DNA from: Alphaproteobacteria bacterium
GTDB lineage: Bacteria > Pseudomonadota > Alphaproteobacteria > Rhizobiales > Xanthobacteraceae
Direction: 5' to 3'
NCBI GenBank assembly: GCA_005883115.1
Contig: VAZQ01000003.1
Coordinates: forward strand, 1 to 21,094
Length of the DNA: 21,094 nt
Position numbers and translations under genes: made by a program. The notes beneath the pieces are model-generated. The model had not been told where the DNA came from and did not search any database. It was given only the letters and a program-made list of their open reading frames with translations. Positions 7,654 through 14,967 of this stretch are shown here, in pieces. The stretch's first letter is position 1. Every line of letters begins with the position of its first letter.

Positions 7654-7731
7654 CGCATCATGCCGTGGCTCGCTCGATTGGCTCTGGTTGCCCCTTTTGG
7701 CAGCAGCGGCTTCAATTTGACGCGCTGAAGA

Positions 7732-7776
7732 GGCCGAGGAGCGCGCGCTCACCCTGTGCCGTAGGGAGCCTCGGCC
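7732..7776. terminator. Possible bidirectional hairpin terminator between convergent genes
   Basis: Perfect 8-base arms GGCCGAGG (7732-7739) and CCTCGGCC (7769-7776) enclose two smaller self-complementary pieces, AGCGCGCGCT and CCCT-N7-AGGG (7752-7766). The element sits in the 185-base spacer between the 3' ends of the dehydrogenase and otsA, where a terminator for both directions is expected. There is no T tract on either side, so it is not a classic intrinsic terminator. Confidence 0.35.
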
Positions 7777-7838
7777 ACGGCTTGGGTAGGGCGGGATCTC
7801 GCCGATCCGCGCACCGCAGTGTCATCGGCAACGCAGTC

Positions 7839-9272
7839 CTAAGCGAGTCCCGCGGTCACCACTGGGCCGAGTCCGAGCTGCTCGTGCAATGGCGGTGAGG
7901 GTCCGCTGTTGCTCAAGGTCGCTAAGAAATGTTCGCCCCATGAATTGAGGTCGTTATCCGAAATCACCTGAAAAAGCACTTGATGGCGTGCGCGGCGCTC
8001 CTCGAGGGGCATCGAGAGCGCATGCGCAATTGAGGTGGCAACTGTTTCCGGATCGTAGGGGTTGACAAGCAGTGCGGCCTTACATTCGGCGGCCGCACCG
8101 GCAAAGCGCGACAAGATGAGAACGCCGGGATCGTCGGGATCCTGGGCGGCGATGTATTCCTTCGCCACCAAATTCATTCCGTCGCGCAGCGGCGTGACGA
8201 GCCCAGCGCGTGCCGAACGGAACAACCCTGCGAGAACGCTGCGGCTGTAAGCGCGATTGACGTAACGGATGGGGGTCCAGGCGATTTCACCGTAGGCCCC
8301 GTTGATCCGTCCGGCGGCCTCGCTGATCGTGCGTTCCATTTCGGCATATTCCTGGATCTCCGAGCGGCTTTTTGGTGTGATCTGGAGATAGGTCACCTTG
8401 CCGCGCCAATCTGGATACACCGCCAGGAACCGCTCGAACGCATCCATACGTTGGGCTAGTCCCTTGGAATAATCGAGCCGATCGACCCCGATCATCATGG
8501 AGCGACCCGCCAGGCTATCCAGCACTCCCTGCGCCAGCGGCGAACGCATCGAGCGTCTCGCCAGCCGACTGAATTCGCCGGTCTCGATCCCGATGGGAAA
8601 GACGCCCACGCGCACCATACGTTCAGCCGTCTGATAGGCAAATTCGGCGTGCTTCTGAAATCGGCACTCGTTTTCCAGATACCGAGCGAAATTTGTGGCG
8701 TCATTCTCGGTTTGGAATCCAACGAGATCATACGCGCTCAATTGTGGAATCAGCCATTCGTGGTTAGGCAGCGCGGTGAGGATTTCCGGCGGCGGGAATG
8801 GCACGTGCAAAAAAAAGCCGATACGGTTCTCGTGACCGCGGTCGCGCAGCATCTTTGCAAGCGGAATGAGATGATAGTCGTGCACCCAGACGACGTCATC
8901 TGGCTGCATCAGACCGTGCAGCTCATTCGCAAAATGGGCGTTGACGCGTCGATAGCCGCTGAGATCGCGCCGGGAAAATTCCGCTAGATCGAGGCGGTAG
9001 TGCAGAAGCGGCCACAGCACCCGATTGGCGAAGCCGTTGTAGTACTCTTGATAGTCAGCTTCCCCAAGATCGGTGACGACATAGGACATGTCGCCACGTT
9101 GGATGGTCCTGGTCGCGACGTCTTCCTCGGGTGAAACGGTCCCGCTCCAGCCGAACCAGAGGCCGCCGCGGCCTTTGAGCAACGAACGCACGGCAACTGC
9201 GAGGCCGCCCGCCTGGTTGTTGTCGTGGCTCGGGACAGCCACCCGATTGGAAACGACTATCAGCCGCGCCAA
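7839..9272 (-). CDS. otsA: Trehalose-6-phosphate synthase, TTG start
   Basis: OtsA (GT20) joins glucose from UDP-glucose to glucose-6-phosphate to make trehalose-6-phosphate in the cytosol. With the start chosen here it has 477 residues, close to the usual 470-480. Visible motifs are RLIVVSNRVAVP and GGLAVAV at the N-terminus, GLWFGWSG, VVWVHDYHLIPLA, IGFFLHVPFPP, MIGVDRLDYSKGLAQR and VTPLRDGMNLVAKEYIAAQ, which cover the sugar-phosphate and nucleotide sites. The longer ORF to 9356 adds a segment without family similarity that overlaps the upstream gene. I chose TTG at 9272 because GGGAGG lies seven bases upstream and MARLIVVSNRV is the family start. The gene overlaps the end of the GH15 gene by 13 bases, implying translational coupling. 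Together with otsB it forms the complete OtsAB pathway. Confidence 0.95.
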   Translation of the reverse strand: MARLIVVSNRVAVPSHDNNQAGGLAVAVRSLLKGRGGLWFGWSGTVSPEEDVATRTIQRGDMSYVVTDLGEADYQEYYNGFANRVLWPLLHYRLDLAEFSRRDLSGYRRVNAHFANELHGLMQPDDVVWVHDYHLIPLAKMLRDRGHENRIGFFLHVPFPPPEILTALPNHEWLIPQLSAYDLVGFQTENDATNFARYLENECRFQKHAEFAYQTAERMVRVGVFPIGIETGEFSRLARRSMRSPLAQGVLDSLAGRSMMIGVDRLDYSKGLAQRMDAFERFLAVYPDWRGKVTYLQITPKSRSEIQEYAEMERTISEAAGRINGAYGEIAWTPIRYVNRAYSRSVLAGLFRSARAGLVTPLRDGMNLVAKEYIAAQDPDDPGVLILSRFAGAAAECKAALLVNPYDPETVATSIAHALSMPLEERRARHQVLFQVISDNDLNSWGEHFLATLSNSGPSPPLHEQLGLGPVVTAGLA

Positions 9273-11050
9273 TATCGATCCTCCCAGCTGCGCGACAGCC
9301 GCATCGCAGTCAAGATCAGGCCGGCCATCGAATAGGTCTGCGGAAAGTTTCCCCACAAAGTGCCGGTTTGCGGATCGATATCCTCCGACAGCAAGCCATA
9401 GCGATTGCGATATGCCAACGCATCAACGAACAGGTCACGCGCCTCTTCGCGACGACCAAGCGACCACCAAGCATCTACGAGCCAAAACCGGCAAATCAGG
9501 AAGGCCGTCGCCGGCAAGCCGAAGTCGTCCACCGAAGCATAGCGCATAACGTGCTTCTCGCGCAAAAGTTCACGCTCCATCGCTTTGACGGTGCTAACAA
9601 AGCGCGGATCGTCAGCTTCGATCACGCCCAGATCCGGCAGCAACAGAACGCTGGCATCGAGGTCATCGGAGCCAAAAGCGGCAGTGAAAGCCTGCCGCTT
9701 CTCGTTCCAGGCTCCCTGTAGAAGCGCTTGATGCACCGGCTCGGCGACGGCGTTCCAATGCGCGGCTCTATCCGGCAGGTCCAATCGGCGAGCGATCGCG
9801 GCGAGTCGGTGACAGCCGGCCCAGCACATCGCGGTCGAGTGGGTATGGATGCGTTGCCGCCCGCGATATTCCCAGATGCCGTTGTCGGCTTCCAATGCGA
9901 GTTCTCCCGCCTTGCCCCCGAGTGTCTCCAGAAGCCGAAACAGTCCCTCGTCGCCGAGCCGCGGCAAACGACGATCATAAAACATCGGCATCGCTGCGAG
10001 AATGACACTGCCGTAGGTATCGTTTTGCACCTGTCCGGCGGCGGCATTGCCGATCCGCACCGGCCCGTCGCCGCGGTAGCCCTTGAGCGCTGGTGCCGTC
10101 TTTTCGTCCATCGCCTCGATCGGGACGACGCTATAGACCGGTCGCAACGGCTCGTTGGGATTGGATGCGATCCCCAAGATAAACGAAATGAAGTCCTCCA
10201 TCGTCTGGGTCGCACCGATCCGGTTTAGCGCCTTGACGACGAAATAGGCATCACGAAGCCAACAATAGCGGTAATCCCAGGTGCGTCCGGATGCCGGAGC
10301 CTCCGGGATTGAAGTGGTGTGGGCCGCGATGATCCCGCCGGTTTCCTCAAAGCTACTAAGCTTCAGCGTGATCGCGGCGCGGATAATTTCATCCTGCCAA
10401 TCGTATGAAATGGAAAGACCTCGGGACCAATCCATCCAATAATCGATCGTTCGGTCGCAGAATTCGCGGCAGCTCGTTTCGAGATCGTCTTGAAACCGTT
10501 CATCGACGCCGAACACGAGATGCAGCGGCCGCGTCACGACGAAGGGAGCTTCGCTCTCGATGTAGGATAGCGGCGCATCGCTAGTGAGGCGGATGACGCT
10601 GCCCTCGTGAATGTAGCGGATATGATTGCTGCCGACGGAGTGGTGGGTGAACTGGTGGCCGTAATCGTGCGTCGGGCGAAAACGAATGGTGATGCGCGGC
10701 AAGCCGGCCACCGGTTCGATCATCCTAATGAGCTGCGGCGGCCGAAATACGCGGCCGAATTGGCGAAAACGAGGGGCAAAGTCCGTGATGCGGACGGCGC
10801 CGCCTTGGCGATCGGTAAGAACCGTCGACACGACCGCGGTATTGCGGAGGTACTCCGACTGGAAATCGGCCATGTCGTCGAGAACGACATCCGAAAATCC
10901 TTTTTCTTCGTCGCCAGTTAGCAATCGACAAAAGATGGGGTCTCGGTCGAAGCGAGGATAGCACCACCACACCAGACGCCCCGTGGGATCGACGAGCGCG
11001 GCAGTACGCCCGTTGCCGATGACGGCAAGATCAAGCCCGTAATCGGTCAT
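9260..11050 (-). CDS. GH15 glycoside hydrolase (glucoamylase/trehalase-like)
   Basis: The 596-residue cytosolic protein has the two-domain layout of bacterial GH15: an N-terminal beta-sandwich (YGLDLAVIGNGRTAALVDPTGRLVWWCYPRFDRDPIF, about residues 4-40) and an (alpha/alpha)6 barrel from about residue 220. Barrel motifs are ASGRTWDYRYCWLRDAYFVVKAL (253-275), VQNDTYGSVI (341-350), ADNGIWEYRG (388-397, likely general acid Glu394) and LLSEDIDPQTGTLWGNFPQTYS (553-574, likely base Glu556). Members hydrolyse terminal alpha-linked glucose; some bacterial and archaeal members, including the mycobacterial enzyme, are trehalases. The ATG shares the ATGA overlap with the end of otsB, and the 3' end overlaps otsA by 13 bases, so all three are one transcript. 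Placing a possible trehalase inside the trehalose synthesis operon is notable; an alpha-glucan substrate is the alternative. Confidence 0.92.
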   Translation of the reverse strand: MTDYGLDLAVIGNGRTAALVDPTGRLVWWCYPRFDRDPIFCRLLTGDEEKGFSDVVLDDMADFQSEYLRNTAVVSTVLTDRQGGAVRITDFAPRFRQFGRVFRPPQLIRMIEPVAGLPRITIRFRPTHDYGHQFTHHSVGSNHIRYIHEGSVIRLTSDAPLSYIESEAPFVVTRPLHLVFGVDERFQDDLETSCREFCDRTIDYWMDWSRGLSISYDWQDEIIRAAITLKLSSFEETGGIIAAHTTSIPEAPASGRTWDYRYCWLRDAYFVVKALNRIGATQTMEDFISFILGIASNPNEPLRPVYSVVPIEAMDEKTAPALKGYRGDGPVRIGNAAAGQVQNDTYGSVILAAMPMFYDRRLPRLGDEGLFRLLETLGGKAGELALEADNGIWEYRGRQRIHTHSTAMCWAGCHRLAAIARRLDLPDRAAHWNAVAEPVHQALLQGAWNEKRQAFTAAFGSDDLDASVLLLPDLGVIEADDPRFVSTVKAMERELLREKHVMRYASVDDFGLPATAFLICRFWLVDAWWSLGRREEARDLFVDALAYRNRYGLLSEDIDPQTGTLWGNFPQTYSMAGLILTAMRLSRSWEDRYWRG

Positions 11051-11811
11051 GGCCTCGCAGATGCGTCGGTACGAGAGATTTGCTCGAGCCAGCGGCGAAC
11101 ATCCGCCGGCCGGTCAAAGCAAGCCGTGATGCCGGGGACATCGCGTCCGACTGAAATGCCGATGCCGTCAAAATCCGGCAGAATCTCGAATACGCCGAGG
11201 TCGGTCACATCGTCGCCGATGAAGATGGGACGCCGATCCGAGAAAGGCAAATAGGTCATCAACTCGCGAACGGCAGTCGCTTTGGTGCAGCCGGTCTGCT
11301 TGATCTCCAGGACGAGCTTGCCTGGCAAGAGCTCGATCGAACCAGACTCCAGCTCAGAGCAAATCTTGGCAGCAGAGGCGTGCACGACGCTCTCCTTGTG
11401 CGGCGCCAGCCGGTAATGCAGCGCAAGCGAGTAACCCTTGTCCTCGAGAACGATCCCGGGGCCGGCTTCCGCGATTGCCGCAAACCGCCGCTTCAGTGCG
11501 GGATCGAGCGGCGGCAGCCGCGGAGCGCCCAGTGCTCCGCCAGCGATCGTGCGGAGCTCGGCACCGTGACCGCCGATCGCGGGCAATTGCAGGGGCGAGA
11601 AGATGAGGTCGAGCTCACTGACGGGTCGGCCGCTCACAAAAGCCATGGCACCGTCCGTGCGTTCCCACAGCCGTGCCAGCGTGTCGCGCAGCGTGTGCGA
11701 CACGAAAACCTCGCGGGGCGTAGGGGCGAGGTCGAGGATCGTTCCGTCGACGTCGAGCAGGATCGCAAACTGGTCAAGCGCAGCAGGGAGCGACGGAATG
11801 GGCTTTACCAT
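11047..11811 (-). CDS. otsB: Trehalose-6-phosphate phosphatase
   Basis: OtsB removes phosphate from trehalose-6-phosphate to release trehalose. The 254-residue protein is a HAD-superfamily hydrolase with motif I FAILLDVDGTILDLAP (Asp20 nucleophile and Asp22 acid/base), motif II in AFVSGRP (57-63), GGHGAELR (80-87) in the cap region typical of trehalose phosphatases, Lys165 in LLPGKLVLEIK as the motif III candidate, and motif IV RPIFIGDDVTDLGVFE (194-209). It is the first gene of otsB-GH15-otsA, with a 4-base ATGA overlap to the GH15 gene. An EcfG-like promoter lies about 100-125 bases upstream of its ATG, in keeping with known general-stress control of trehalose synthesis in Alphaproteobacteria. 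Confidence 0.95.
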   Translation of the reverse strand: MVKPIPSLPAALDQFAILLDVDGTILDLAPTPREVFVSHTLRDTLARLWERTDGAMAFVSGRPVSELDLIFSPLQLPAIGGHGAELRTIAGGALGAPRLPPLDPALKRRFAAIAEAGPGIVLEDKGYSLALHYRLAPHKESVVHASAAKICSELESGSIELLPGKLVLEIKQTGCTKATAVRELMTYLPFSDRRPIFIGDDVTDLGVFEILPDFDGIGISVGRDVPGITACFDRPADVRRWLEQISRTDASARP

Positions 11812-11909
11812 GACGTTTGTGCGGCAAGTGGTGCAATTCAGTTCGACCCGGCGGCTGGGAACCGGAAAGCTCAGGCGCTCGGATCGGATATGACAGCTCC
11901 CAAACCACT

Positions 11910-11934
11910 AACAGTTTGATTCAATGGCCGTTCC
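11910..11934 (-). promoter_or_regulatory. EcfG-like promoter for the otsB-GH15-otsA operon
   Basis: On the minus strand GGAAC (11934-11930) is followed after 16 bases by TGTT (11913-11910), matching GGAAC-N16-CGTT except for the first, least conserved base of the -10 element. Transcription would start near 11903, leaving a leader of about 90 bases. Just upstream at 11946-11965 is a short dyad, GGCAG-N10-CTGCC, that contains two copies of ACCTGC; its role is unknown. Confidence 0.6.
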
Positions 11935-12051
11935 GGACAGAAAATGGCAGACCTGCATACCTGCCTTGTCATATGCGGCTCCGAACTCCTCGAGGAAAAG
12001 TGAGCGACCCCGAACCAAGATTCTGCCCCGCCAATATAGGGATTCCGAGCC

Positions 12052-12810
12052 CTAGAGCGCCATCCCGCCGTCGACCAGATGCGCTTGGCCCGTGATGTAG
12101 CTGGCCTCATCGGAGGCAAGGAAAGCCGCGAGCGCGGCGACCTCCTCGGCATGTCCGAGCCGACCCATAGGTTGGCGTTCGACGAAAGCCTTTTCGACCT
12201 CCGCGAGCGATTTACCGGTCGCGCGCGAACGATCCTTGATCCGCTCCTCGAGCGACGGAGATTCGATCGTGCCGGGACAGATGGCGTTGGCTCTGATGCC
12301 TTTCTTGATGAAATCGGCGGCCACCGCTTTGGTAAGCCCAATGACGGCAGCTTTTGTGGCGCCGTACACATAGCGATCCGGGACCCCGCGGATCGACGAA
12401 ACCGCGGACGAAATATTGACGATCGAGCCCGCCTGCTTCCCCAGCATGCCCGGCACGAATGCTTTGATCGTCCGATGCATCGATTTCACGTTGAGATCGA
12501 ACGAGAAGTCCCAGTCGTGCTCGGAGCAGTCGAGCACACTGCCGTGGTGGACGTATCCAGCGCAGTTCACGAGTACATCGAGGGCGCCGAGCTCGGTTGC
12601 AATCTCGTGGGCAAACGAGTCGACGGATGCGGTCGAGCGCACGTCGAGTTTGCGGCGCTTAAGACTTTTGAGCCCCTCGAGTTTTTTGTCGTCCAAATCG
12701 GTGGCAATCACACGGGCGCCCTCCGACGCGAACATTTCGGCGATGGCGCGGCCGATTCCTTGTCCCGCGGCCGTCACGAGTGCGAGCTTGTTTTGCAAAC
12801 GTAATGGCAT
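12052..12810 (-). CDS. SDR dehydrogenase, BDH2 / 2-keto-3-deoxy-L-fuconate dehydrogenase-like
   Basis: This 252-residue protein is a classical short-chain dehydrogenase/reductase. The cofactor loop is LVTAAGQGIGRAIAEMF (11-27), with Asp38 in VIATDLDDKKL indicating NAD+ preference; the NAG motif is VNCAGYVHHG (81-90); catalytic residues are Ser134/Ser135 in NISSAVSS and Tyr149 with Lys153 in YGATK. The segments GYVHHGSVLDCSEHDWDFSF and CPGTIESPSLEERI closely recall the DHRS6/BDH2 and bacterial 2-keto-3-deoxy-L-fuconate dehydrogenase group. It lies 103 bases behind the dehydratase gene on the same strand, which fits oxidation of the 2-keto-3-deoxy sugar acid that the dehydratase would form. 3-Hydroxybutyrate dehydrogenase activity is an alternative. 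No separate promoter was identified in the spacer. Confidence 0.88.
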   Translation of the reverse strand: MPLRLQNKLALVTAAGQGIGRAIAEMFASEGARVIATDLDDKKLEGLKSLKRRKLDVRSTASVDSFAHEIATELGALDVLVNCAGYVHHGSVLDCSEHDWDFSFDLNVKSMHRTIKAFVPGMLGKQAGSIVNISSAVSSIRGVPDRYVYGATKAAVIGLTKAVAADFIKKGIRANAICPGTIESPSLEERIKDRSRATGKSLAEVEKAFVERQPMGRLGHAEEVAALAAFLASDEASYITGQAHLVDGGMAL

Positions 12811-12913
12811 AATCGCTGTCTCCGTGCCCGACCAGCTAACAGATTTCAGGCGATTTGGTTCATGCGTAGCCGCAGCCAGCGGGTTCTTGCTCGCGCGGCA
12901 TCTTGGCAGCGAA

Positions 12914-14704
12914 TCAATGATTATCCCGTGGGATGTTGGTCTGCGCGATGCGATGATATTTTACGGCAGGCGTGAGCACCATGCCGCCGGCGAGCTGGTC
13001 GACCATGCCGCGTTGCACTTCCTGCCAAGGCGTTTGGCTTGGCGGGTATTTGTAGCCACCCGCTTGCTCCAGCTCGACACGGCGCCGTGCAAGCTCGGTT
13101 TCCGAGACCAAGATGTTGGCAGTGCCGTTGTTGAGATCGATCCGAACACGATCGCCGGTCTTGAGCAGAGCAAGTCCGCCGCCAGCCGCGGCTTCGGGCG
13201 AAGCGTTGATGATCGATGGCGAGGCCGAGGTGCCCGACTGGCGGCCGTCCCCAATGCAAGGCAGTGATGTAATCCCGCGTTTGATCAGCGCGCCCGGCGG
13301 CTGCATGTTGACGACCTCCGCCGAACCCGGATAGCCGATAGGCCCGACGCCGCGGATGAACAGCATCGTATTCGCATCGATCTCCAACGACGGATCCTCG
13401 ATGCGACGGTGATAATCTTCCGGTCCGTCGAACACCACCGCGCGCCCTTCAAAGGCGTTAGGATCGTTGGGGTTCGACAGATAGCGCTGGCTAAACTCTT
13501 CCGAGATCACGCTCGTTTTCATGATTGCGGACTCGAATAGATTTCCGGATAGAACCTTAAAGCCGGCATGCTGCTTGAGTGGCTTGTGATAGGGGCGGAT
13601 TACGTCGGGGTCCACGCTCTTGGCGTCCTTGACGTTTTCGCCAACGGTTTTGCCGCTGATCGTGAGCGCGTTGGCATGGATGCGACCCGCCAGAATCAAT
13701 TCCTTGAGTACCGCCGGCAAGCCGCCCGCCCGGTAGTATTCCTCGCTGAGATATTTGCCGGCGGGCTGCATGTTGACGAGCAAGGGAACCTCATGCCCGA
13801 TCGTCTCCCAGTCCTCCATTGAGAGTTTAACGCCAACGTGACGGGCGATGGCGTTGATGTGGATCGGTGCATTGCTCGAACCGCCGATGGCGGAGCACGC
13901 AACAATCGCGTTCTCGAACGCGTCGCGGGTGAGAATGTCGGACGGTTTCAGATCCTCGCGTACGATCTCAACGGCCCGCCGTCCGGTCTCGTAGGCGATT
14001 TGCCCGCGTTCCCGGTAAGGCGCGGGAATGGCGGCGCAGCCAGGTAGCGAGAGTCCGAGCGCTTCGGCGAGCGCATTCATGGTGGAGGCGGTGCCCATGG
14101 TGTTGCAATGGCCGATCGATGGCGCCGAGGACGCGACAAGATCCAAAAATTCCTGGTACTCCATGCGGCCAGCGGCGTGCTGCTGGCGCGCCCACCACAC
14201 GACGGTGCCGGATCCGGCGCGTTCGCCCTTCCACCAGCCGTTGAGCATCGGCCCACCCGAGAGCACGATCGCCGGCGTATTGACGGTTGCGGCCGCCATA
14301 ATGGCCGCCGGAGTGGTCTTGTCGCAGCCAGTGGTGAGCACGACACCATCGAGCGGATAGCCGAACAGCACCTCAACGAGGCCCAGATACGCTAGATTGC
14401 GGTCAACCGCGGCGGTCGGGCGCTTGCCAGTCTCTTGCATAGGGTGCATGGGAAACTCGAAGCCAATCCCGCCGGCATCGCGAATCCCTTCGCGGATCCG
14501 CTTGGCGAGTTCGAGATGATGCCGGTTGCAAGGCGAGAGGTCCGAACCGCTCTGGGCAATGCCAATGATGGGCTTGCCGCATGTGAGTTCTTGCTTCGTC
14601 AGCCCGAAATTGAGGTAGCGCTCGAGGTAAAGGGCAGTCATGCCCGGATTGTCCGGATTGTCGAACCACAATTGCGAGCGCAGGCGCCGTCCATTCCCTC
14701 GCAT
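12914..14704 (-). CDS. IlvD/Edd family sugar-acid dehydratase (xylonate/arabinonate type)
   Basis: The 596-residue product belongs to the Fe-S dependent IlvD/Edd family and to its sugar-acid subgroup, which converts aldonates such as D-xylonate or L-arabinonate to 2-keto-3-deoxy acids. Iron-sulfur ligand cysteines are Cys59 ([10 protein letters not shown]), Cys127 ([10 protein letters not shown]) and Cys200 ([10 protein letters not shown]). The magnesium-site region [14 protein letters not shown] (90-103) and the C-terminal [16 protein letters not shown] and [14 protein letters not shown] stretches are conserved in the subgroup, and the beginning [25 protein letters not shown] is typical of xylonate dehydratases. 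Length fits (580-600). The ATG is preceded by GGAGG with seven bases spacing. It is followed by the SDR gene and is divergent from the UbiD gene. The exact substrate cannot be fixed; neither a sugar-specific transporter nor an aldolase is in the window. Confidence 0.92.
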   Translation of the reverse strand: MRGNGRRLRSQLWFDNPDNPGMTALYLERYLNFGLTKQELTCGKPIIGIAQSGSDLSPCNRHHLELAKRIREGIRDAGGIGFEFPMHPMQETGKRPTAAVDRNLAYLGLVEVLFGYPLDGVVLTTGCDKTTPAAIMAAATVNTPAIVLSGGPMLNGWWKGERAGSGTVVWWARQQHAAGRMEYQEFLDLVASSAPSIGHCNTMGTASTMNALAEALGLSLPGCAAIPAPYRERGQIAYETGRRAVEIVREDLKPSDILTRDAFENAIVACSAIGGSSNAPIHINAIARHVGVKLSMEDWETIGHEVPLLVNMQPAGKYLSEEYYRAGGLPAVLKELILAGRIHANALTISGKTVGENVKDAKSVDPDVIRPYHKPLKQHAGFKVLSGNLFESAIMKTSVISEEFSQRYLSNPNDPNAFEGRAVVFDGPEDYHRRIEDPSLEIDANTMLFIRGVGPIGYPGSAEVVNMQPPGALIKRGITSLPCIGDGRQSGTSASPSIINASPEAAAGGGLALLKTGDRVRIDLNNGTANILVSETELARRRVELEQAGGYKYPPSQTPWQEVQRGMVDQLAGGMVLTPAVKYHRIAQTNIPRDNH

Positions 14705-14741
14705 CGGAGAGCCTCCATTCCAAATGACTGCGGAATCTATA

Positions 14742-14767
14742 TAGGACGGTTGGACGGCTGCGTCCTA
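14742..14767. promoter_or_regulatory. Inverted repeat, candidate operator between dehydratase and UbiD genes
   Basis: TAGGACG (14742-14748) and CGTCCTA (14761-14767) form a perfect 7-base inverted repeat with a 12-base spacer, which itself carries another GGACG (14752-14756) making a tighter GGACG-N4-CGTCC dyad. It lies 38-63 bases upstream of the dehydratase ATG, beside a TATATA stretch, in the 263-base divergent spacer. A binding site for a regulator of both transcripts is a reasonable guess; no regulator gene is in the window. Confidence 0.45.
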
Positions 14768-14967
14768 GCAATAGAACGCGTTGGGAACTCCCGAAGACAA
14801 ACGAAATGGCGCCACCTTGGGAATATCGGGGCGGGCCGTACGCGCAGTCAGCGCCCATGTTCGGCCGTCTCCCAAAACCGCAACGCGAAGCCCACGATAC
14901 GCCGAACACATTGCATTGCACTCGTGAGAGATCGTACGGTAAGCGCGCAAACGATGAGGCTGTAGCT

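Noticed and set aside
11987..11996. TCCTCGAGGA palindrome downstream of the SDR gene as a terminator
   Set aside because: A 10-base perfect palindrome has no loop and no T tract after it, so it cannot form a usual terminator hairpin.
12079..12804. 241-residue plus-strand ORF opposite the SDR gene
   Set aside because: No recognisable motif and complete overlap with a well-supported SDR.
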